From the NCBI GenBank assembly GCA_020048795.1, contig JAIFMA010000024.1, forward strand, positions 1-10,527: a stretch of 10,527 nt of DNA, in the 5' to 3' direction. The translations under genes and the position numbers were made by a program. The notes below the pieces were generated by a model, which did no database searches, had not been told where the DNA came from, and saw nothing but the letters and a program-made list of their open reading frames with translations. This stretch comes from Rhodoferax sp. GTDB taxonomy: Bacteria; Pseudomonadota; Gammaproteobacteria; Burkholderiales; Burkholderiaceae_C. This document shows positions 6,912 to 10,527 of the stretch, piece after piece (position 1 is the first letter of the stretch; each line of letters begins with the position of its first letter).

Positions 6912-8238
6912 TGGCACCATGGTTTTGAGAAATCACGGTTTTTTCCACCAGCCGGTCGTCGCCCAGCACGATCATTGAAAACAACAGCTCGTCCAGACTG
7001 CCTGCCAACGCGGTCTTGCGCGAGAGCAGCGGTGTGGCTTGCGGATTGAGCACGACAAAGTCAGCCTCGCAACCCGGTAGCAGGTTGCCAACCACGCCAG
7101 CCAGACCCAGCGCCTGCGCGGCCCCGGCGGTGTGCTGCCACCAAAGATGTTGCGGCGACAGTGACAAGCCCGTTTTGCTCTGCCCTTCGCGCGCCACATA
7201 GTAGGCACCCAGCATGGTGTGAAACGGGCTGAAACTGGTGCCACCGCCGACATCGCTGGCCAGGCCATATTCAAATCCCGCGCGGTCAGCGCCGGCATAG
7301 TCAAAAAAACCACTGCCCAGAAACAGGTTGCTGGTCGGGCTGACGGCAGCAGCGGCACCGGTGCTGCGCATCAGGGCGCGGTCGTCATCGTCAAGGTGGA
7401 TGCAGTGGGCATAAATGGCGCGCTGGCGCATCAAGCCAAAGTCGGCGTAAGTGGCCAGGTAGCTGCGCGAGGCCGGAAACAGCGCACGGGCCCAGGCGAT
7501 CTCGTCGTGATTTTCTGCCACATGCGACTGAATCCACACCTCTGGGTACCTGGCGGCGAGTTCACCGGCACCCCGTAACTGCGCCTGTGTGCAACTTGGC
7601 GCAAAGCGTGGCGTGATGGCATAACCCAGCCGGTCCACGCCATGCCATTGCTGCAGCAGTGCCTCGGTGTCGATCAGGCTTTGCTCGGTGGCATCCAAGC
7701 CGCCCGGACGACTTGGCTGGTTAAGCAGCTCGGGGGGCGCATGCCGGTCCATCAGGCACAGTCCGGTGATCAGGCGCAAGCGCTGCTGTAGCGCCTGCTG
7801 GAACAAGGCGGTTACTGATGCCGGATGTGAGGTCGCAAAGGTTAACGCCGTGGTGATGCCGTTGCGTAGCAGTTCCGCTATAAAAAAAGAAGCTGCCTGC
7901 GCACAGTAGTCGGGCGCTGCGAAGCGTTTTTCTTCAGGAAAAGTGTAGTTCTCCAACCACGGCAGCAAGCCCTCGGCGGGGGAACCAATGACATTGCTTT
8001 GCGGGTAGTGGCTGTGCAAATCAACAAACCCTGGCGCGATGATGCGGTCTTTGAAATGCTGCACCGGCACGTCGGCAAAACGCGGGCGCAGCGCCTGCCA
8101 GGCACCCACGGCCAGCACCATCTGGGTGCCGCTGGCGTTTGGGCCGACCACCAGCAGGCCGTCGCTCTCAAAAACAGCACTTTGACGGGGGTCGCCCGCA
8201 GGCTTGAAATACAACAGATTGGCGCGGTAGGCTTGCAT
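6877..8238 (-). CDS. guaD: guanine deaminase
   Basis: A cytoplasmic zinc amidohydrolase converting guanine to xanthine and ammonia. It has 453 residues, normal for the family. Visible elements in order: the metal-binding HSH at 75-77 within PGFVDLHSHYPQ, the ITPRFAPSC stretch at 208-216, a metal or substrate His at 239 in QSHVAEN, AHCIHL 277-282 with His 281, and ASDVGGGTSFS 327-337 carrying the metal-binding Asp at 329. HxHYPQ and the SDVGGGTSFS block separate guanine deaminases from other amidohydrolases such as chlorohydrolases. No Shine-Dalgarno is obvious before ATG 8236-8238. It diverges from the VUT transporter gene across 47 bp and lies close to adenine deaminase, which fits a purine-base salvage or degradation cluster. 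The 3' end is convergent with and overlaps the channel gene. Confidence 0.93.
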   Translation of the reverse strand: MQAYRANLLYFKPAGDPRQSAVFESDGLLVVGPNASGTQMVLAVGAWQALRPRFADVPVQHFKDRIIAPGFVDLHSHYPQSNVIGSPAEGLLPWLENYTFPEEKRFAAPDYCAQAASFFIAELLRNGITTALTFATSHPASVTALFQQALQQRLRLITGLCLMDRHAPPELLNQPSRPGGLDATEQSLIDTEALLQQWHGVDRLGYAITPRFAPSCTQAQLRGAGELAARYPEVWIQSHVAENHDEIAWARALFPASRSYLATYADFGLMRQRAIYAHCIHLDDDDRALMRSTGAAAAVSPTSNLFLGSGFFDYAGADRAGFEYGLASDVGGGTSFSPFHTMLGAYYVAREGQSKTGLSLSPQHLWWQHTAGAAQALGLAGVVGNLLPGCEADFVVLNPQATPLLSRKTALAGSLDELLFSMIVLGDDRLVEKTVISQNHGAINAAPASPPGR

Positions 8239-8250
8239 AGGCTCAGGAGC

Positions 8251-8279
8251 TTACCCAATTTTGTGGCGGTGGCGATAAT
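8251..8279 (+). promoter_or_regulatory. putative promoter of the VUT transporter gene
   Basis: A -10-like GATAAT (8274-8279) sits 17 bp after a weak -35, TTACCC (8251-8256). The predicted transcript start falls at about the ATG (8286), again pointing to a leaderless mRNA; no Shine-Dalgarno is visible before the ATG. The 47-bp gap to guaD must also hold the guaD promoter. The -10 match is fair and the -35 poor. Confidence 0.3.
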
Positions 8280-8285
8280 TGGCGC

Positions 8286-8831
8286 ATGGCAAATACCTTT
8301 CAACCCTCTCTGTTGACCCTGTGGCGGCCGATTCTGGCGATGCTGATCGTCATCACCGCGTCGAACTATCTGGTGCAGTTTCCCCTCAATGACTGGTTGA
8401 CCTGGGGGGCCTTTACCTTCCCGGTGGCGTTTCTGGTGACCGATCTGACCAACCGCGCGGTGGGGGCGCGAGCCGCCCGGCGCGTGGCCTGGACCGGTTT
8501 TGCCATGGCGGTGCTGGTCTCGCTGGCACTGGCACCCTGGCGCATTGCAGTGGCATCCGGTGTGGCGTTTATCGTCGGGCAACTGCTTGACATCGTGGCC
8601 TTTAACCGGCTGCGCTCGCTGTCCTGGTGGAAAGCACCGCTGATTGGCTCTGTGGTGGCTTCGGTGGTCGATACCGGCATTTTCTTTTTCCTGGCTTTTG
8701 CCGGTTCTGACATGGACTGGCTGATGCTGGCCGCGGGTGACCTGGGTATCAAATGGCTGATGGCAGCGCTGTTGCTGGCACCTTATCGGGTGATGCTGCC
8801 GCGCCTGCAACTCTGGGTGCCGCTGCACTGA
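8286..8831 (+). CDS. VUT family protein, probable queuosine precursor transporter (YhhQ-like)
   Basis: A 181-residue integral membrane protein of the VUT/YhhQ family (COG1738). Its E. coli member imports 7-deazaguanine precursors (preQ0/preQ1) for queuosine in tRNA. Hydrophobic segments lie at about 14-32, 38-53, 68-84, 88-105, 117-139 and 144-166, consistent with six helices. Family signatures are TWGAFTFPVAFLVTDLTNR at 39-57, GQLLDIVAFNRLR at 98-110 and the VVDTGIFFFLAFAG block at 127-140. Length is near but slightly below E. coli YhhQ. The gene lies between guanine deaminase (divergent) and adenine deaminase (convergent, 15 bp between stops), so a purine-like substrate fits the neighbourhood. 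Whether it carries queuosine precursors or another purine cannot be told from sequence alone. Confidence 0.88.
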   Translation: MANTFQPSLLTLWRPILAMLIVITASNYLVQFPLNDWLTWGAFTFPVAFLVTDLTNRAVGARAARRVAWTGFAMAVLVSLALAPWRIAVASGVAFIVGQLLDIVAFNRLRSLSWWKAPLIGSVVASVVDTGIFFFLAFAGSDMDWLMLAAGDLGIKWLMAALLLAPYRVMLPRLQLWVPLH

Positions 8832-8846
8832 AAAGCGAGCTGACCG

Positions 8847-9884
8847 CTACTCAAACGTTTCAAAAAACCCGTTCAGGCGGTCTTGGTAGGCCTGCTTGAC
8901 CGACGCATCCATAAAGCTGGCCTCGAAGCTGTTGTGGGCCAGTTGGTAAGCATGTTGGGCGCTCAGTCCTAGCGCGGCAAAGGTCTGGGTGAAGTTGGCG
9001 TTGATATAGCCGCCAAAATAGGCCGGGTCGTCCGAATTGACGGTGGCCACAATACCGGCATCGAGCATCTGGCCCAGGTTGTGCTCTGCCAGCTTGTTGA
9101 ACACCCTCAGTTTCAGGTTGGACAGGGGGCAGACCGTGAGCGCAACCCCTTGGCGCACCAGTCGCGCCATCAGGGCCGGGTCCTTGAGGGCTTGTACCCC
9201 GTGGTCGATACGTTCAACTTTGAGAGCATCCAGTGCACTCCAGATATAGGCCGGTGGTCCTTCTTCACCGGCGTGGGCGACCAACCGCAGACCCAGGCTG
9301 CGCGCCTTGGCAAAAACACGCGCAAATTTTTCTGGCGGATGGCCGACCTCGCTCGATGCCAGACCAACACCGACCAGTTTGTCCAGATGCGGCACGGCCT
9401 GCTCCAGCGCGTCAAAGGCCTCGGCCTCGCTCAGATGACGCAAAAAGCACAGGATCAGGCTGGCGCTGAGGCCCAATTGACTTTGGGCATCGACGCAGGC
9501 CCGGTGCAGGCCCTGGATCACGACCGATTCCTCCACGCCGTGCCCGGTATGGGTTTGGGTGTCAAAGAAGATTTCGGCATGCACCACCTGGTCGGCCGCC
9601 GCGCGCTGCAAGTAGGCCCAGGCCATGTCGTAGAAGTCCTGCTCGCAGCGCAACACCTGGGTGCCGGCGTGGTAAATGTTCAAAAAGTCCTGCAGACTGT
9701 CAAACACATAGGCCTGTTTCAGCGTGGCTACATCGGGGTAGGGCAAGACCAGCCCGTTGCGTTTGGCCAGTGCAAACATCAGTTCGGGCTCCAGCGAGCC
9801 CTCGATGTGAATGTGTAATTCCGCCTTGGGCATGCAGCGCAGCAGCTCAGGCAGGCGGTCGGGGGCGATGGGGGGGATGTTCAT
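8847..9884 (-). CDS. adenine deaminase (adenosine deaminase family, type 2)
   Basis: Predicted to convert adenine to hypoxanthine and ammonia. It has 345 residues counted from ATG 9882-9884. Motifs: HIHIEG 24-29 (metal-binding His pair), SSEVGHPPEKF 177-187, HAGEE 204-208 with the catalytic Glu, IDHGV 226-230 and NSDDPAYFGGY 283-293 with the metal-binding Asp. The GHPPEKF stretch, together with EQDFYDMAWAYLQ and FFDTQTHTGHG, matches the Pseudomonas PA0148-type adenine deaminases that I recall better than true adenosine deaminases, so adenine is the favoured substrate despite the common label add. The frame stays open upstream to 10043, but the extra 53 residues resemble no part of the family and cover the hairpin repeat, so 9884 is chosen. 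No Shine-Dalgarno is seen. With guanine deaminase it would feed hypoxanthine and xanthine into salvage or oxidation. Confidence 0.9.
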   Translation of the reverse strand: MNIPPIAPDRLPELLRCMPKAELHIHIEGSLEPELMFALAKRNGLVLPYPDVATLKQAYVFDSLQDFLNIYHAGTQVLRCEQDFYDMAWAYLQRAAADQVVHAEIFFDTQTHTGHGVEESVVIQGLHRACVDAQSQLGLSASLILCFLRHLSEAEAFDALEQAVPHLDKLVGVGLASSEVGHPPEKFARVFAKARSLGLRLVAHAGEEGPPAYIWSALDALKVERIDHGVQALKDPALMARLVRQGVALTVCPLSNLKLRVFNKLAEHNLGQMLDAGIVATVNSDDPAYFGGYINANFTQTFAALGLSAQHAYQLAHNSFEASFMDASVKQAYQDRLNGFFETFE

Positions 9885-9981
9885 GGGGTGATGATGAGTG
9901 CGGATCGATTTTAAGCAGCCGTTCGGCGGTGGGTGTGGGGCCAAAACATTGTAGGGACGGACCTGGACGCGTCTTCGCTCA

Positions 9982-10043
9982 CATATCAAAAGCGCCTTAA
10001 GCGCACACCATACCTGCGCTGGCAGCTCCTGATCAGATAGCAC
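9982..10043 (-). repeat. Comamonadaceae-type dispersed hairpin repeat, copy 1
   Basis: Read on the minus strand it runs from GTGCTATCTGATCAGGAGCT to GCGCTTTTGATATG. The core is a perfect 6-bp stem, AGCGCA with TGCGCT (plus-strand positions 10015-10020 and 10000-10005), around a 9-nt loop. The order GCTATC, AGCTGC, GCGC hairpin, TTTTGAT resembles short intergenic repeats I recall as frequent in Rhodoferax, Polaromonas and Acidovorax genomes. The hairpin is seen directly; membership of the repeat family is from memory. Confidence 0.55.
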
Positions 10044-10143
10044 GCCAAGCTGTCACCAGTTCGTTGTAAGCCGAACCATCGTCGGCCCCGCGCATCAGGC
10101 ACTGGCTGTTCGTACTGCTCGTCAAGATGCCGAGTTACTACGC

Positions 10144-10199
10144 AATAAATAGCTTGAAGCGCATGCTGGATAAGGGCTAGAGCCTGATTGATTATCAAA
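10144..10199 (+). repeat. Comamonadaceae-type dispersed hairpin repeat, copy 2
   Basis: It begins AATAAATAGCTTGAAGCGC and ends CTGATTGATTATCAAA. The central part AGCGCATGCTGGATAAGGGC forms an imperfect version of the GCGC stem, with mismatches where the recalled consensus would pair. It is followed by CTAGAGCC, which is typical of these repeats. It is inverted relative to copy 1 and lies downstream of the restriction gene on the minus strand, where such hairpins could serve as a transcript 3' end. Confidence 0.55.
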
Positions 10200-10243
10200 C
10201 ATGTGATCCATTTTTGCCCGCACCTTGCTACCTGTTGAAAAGC

Positions 10244-10527
10244 TTAGTCAAGCAGGCTTTGCTGCAACGATGCCCCGGCCAAAGGGCGCAGACGGGCAAA
10301 GTCCAACAGTTGGGCCAAGTGCGCGCCCTGGGCTTGCCACTCATAAACCACGTCTTCGGCCAGCAGCACGTAATGCCAGGGCAGACCGCCGCGATGCTGC
10401 GGGGCCAATTGGTTGATGCGGTCGCACCACGCCACGGCCGCCTTGAGCTTGCGTTGCACGTTGGGGTGAATGGCTTGCTGCTGCGCCTTGGTTTCTGCCA
10501 GGTAAATCGCATCGTTCGTGCGCAGCA
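10244..10527 (-). CDS. type III restriction endonuclease Res subunit (DEAD/DEAH helicase), C-terminal part
   Basis: The last 93 residues and stop codon (TAA, 10244-10246) of a gene whose start is beyond the right edge. The frame is open to the edge. The visible part reads NDAIYLAETKAQQQ, then HPNVQRKLKAAVAWCDRIN, LPWHYVLLAEDVVYEWQ and LLDFARLRPL. This order (Y-L-x-E-T-K, V-Q-x-K-x-x-A, W-x-Y-x-L-L-x-E-x-x-x-Y) matches the C-terminal end of large ATP-dependent Res/DEAD-helicase subunits of type III restriction systems as I know them. The E-T-K element is reminiscent of a PD-(D/E)XK nuclease core (E-x-K). Helicase motifs are outside the window, so the system type is inferred. A partner Mod methyltransferase would be expected further right. 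Confidence 0.65.
   Translation of the reverse strand, partial: LRTNDAIYLAETKAQQQAIHPNVQRKLKAAVAWCDRINQLAPQHRGGLPWHYVLLAEDVVYEWQAQGAHLAQLLDFARLRPLAGASLQQSLLD

Larger units (their letters stand above)
9885..10243. other. gene-poor spacer with two hairpin repeats
   Basis: About 360 bp without a credible gene. It holds two related hairpin repeats (9982-10043 and 10144-10199) in opposite orientation, with about 100 bp between them. In that middle part the minus strand has a 33-codon open stretch between stops (10036-10134) with coding-like composition (it includes LMRGADDGSAYNELVTAWRAI). I recognise no family, and it could be the decayed tail of a lost gene. The part next to adenine deaminase (9885-9981) should hold that gene's promoter; TAAAAT- and TACAAT-like hexamers occur on the minus strand, but no good -35 pairs with them. 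Confidence 0.6.

Noticed and set aside
5772..6920. Long minus-strand open frame antisense to the MscS-family gene
   Set aside because: His/Gln/Arg-rich low-complexity product; the plus-strand frame has a signal peptide and MscS motifs.
7878..8828. Minus-strand open frame crossing the VUT gene and the start of guanine deaminase
   Set aside because: It spans two genuine genes and their divergent gap and shows no domain; it is a composition artefact.
9885..10043. Upstream extension of adenine deaminase to a start at 10043
   Set aside because: The 53 extra residues do not resemble the family and would translate the hairpin repeat; ATG 9884 gives the normal length.
1..10527. CRISPR array, tRNA/rRNA, insertion sequence or prophage
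   Set aside because: No regularly spaced direct repeats, no cloverleaf or rRNA sequence, and no transposase or phage-like protein seen on either strand.

Overview
The window looks like a chromosomal segment of a betaproteobacterium of the Comamonadaceae (Rhodoferax/Polaromonas type). This is inferred from the protein flavour, the GC-rich third codon positions, and intergenic repeats that resemble a dispersed hairpin repeat I recall from that family. No 16S or other marker is present, so the placement is not proven. It is mostly compact housekeeping DNA: seven intact protein genes, one broken gene at the left edge and one gene cut by the right edge. I found no tRNA, rRNA, CRISPR array or insertion sequence.

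Layout. (1) 1-554, minus: acyl-CoA carboxylase carboxyltransferase subunit, broken by an internal deletion and frameshift near 355-362. (2) 558-696: intergenic, with a 34-bp palindrome at 653-686. (3) 697-1995, minus: CNNM/CorC-type membrane protein with CBS domains. (4) 2020-2904, plus: apaH, divergent from the previous gene. (5) 2891-4381, minus: RhlE-like DEAD-box RNA helicase whose 3' end overlaps apaH tail to tail, with a leader that can form two hairpins. (6) 4525-5100, minus: dcd, dCTP deaminase. (7) 5277-6911, plus: MscS-family channel with a signal peptide and a periplasmic N-terminal domain. (8) 6877-8238, minus: guanine deaminase, overlapping the channel gene by 35 bp. (9) 8286-8831, plus: VUT/YhhQ-type queuosine precursor transporter. 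(10) 8847-9884, minus: adenine deaminase of the adenosine-deaminase family. (11) 9885-10243: about 360 bp without a credible gene, holding two copies of a hairpin repeat in opposite orientation. (12) 10244-10527, minus: C-terminus of what looks like the Res (helicase/endonuclease) subunit of a type III restriction system.

How the genes relate. There are no long operons. Genes mostly alternate in strand, with very short divergent gaps and overlapping convergent ends, so nearly every gene must carry its own promoter. Nucleotide metabolism is over-represented: ApaH clears Ap4A, Dcd makes dUTP from dCTP, guanine deaminase makes xanthine, adenine deaminase makes hypoxanthine, and the VUT protein is predicted to import 7-deazapurine precursors. 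The last three form a purine-base block at 6877-9884. I do not see a convincing undescribed system. The most checkable oddities are the broken carboxylase, the 653-686 palindrome, the structured helicase leader, possible leaderless starts, and the repeat pair beside the restriction gene.
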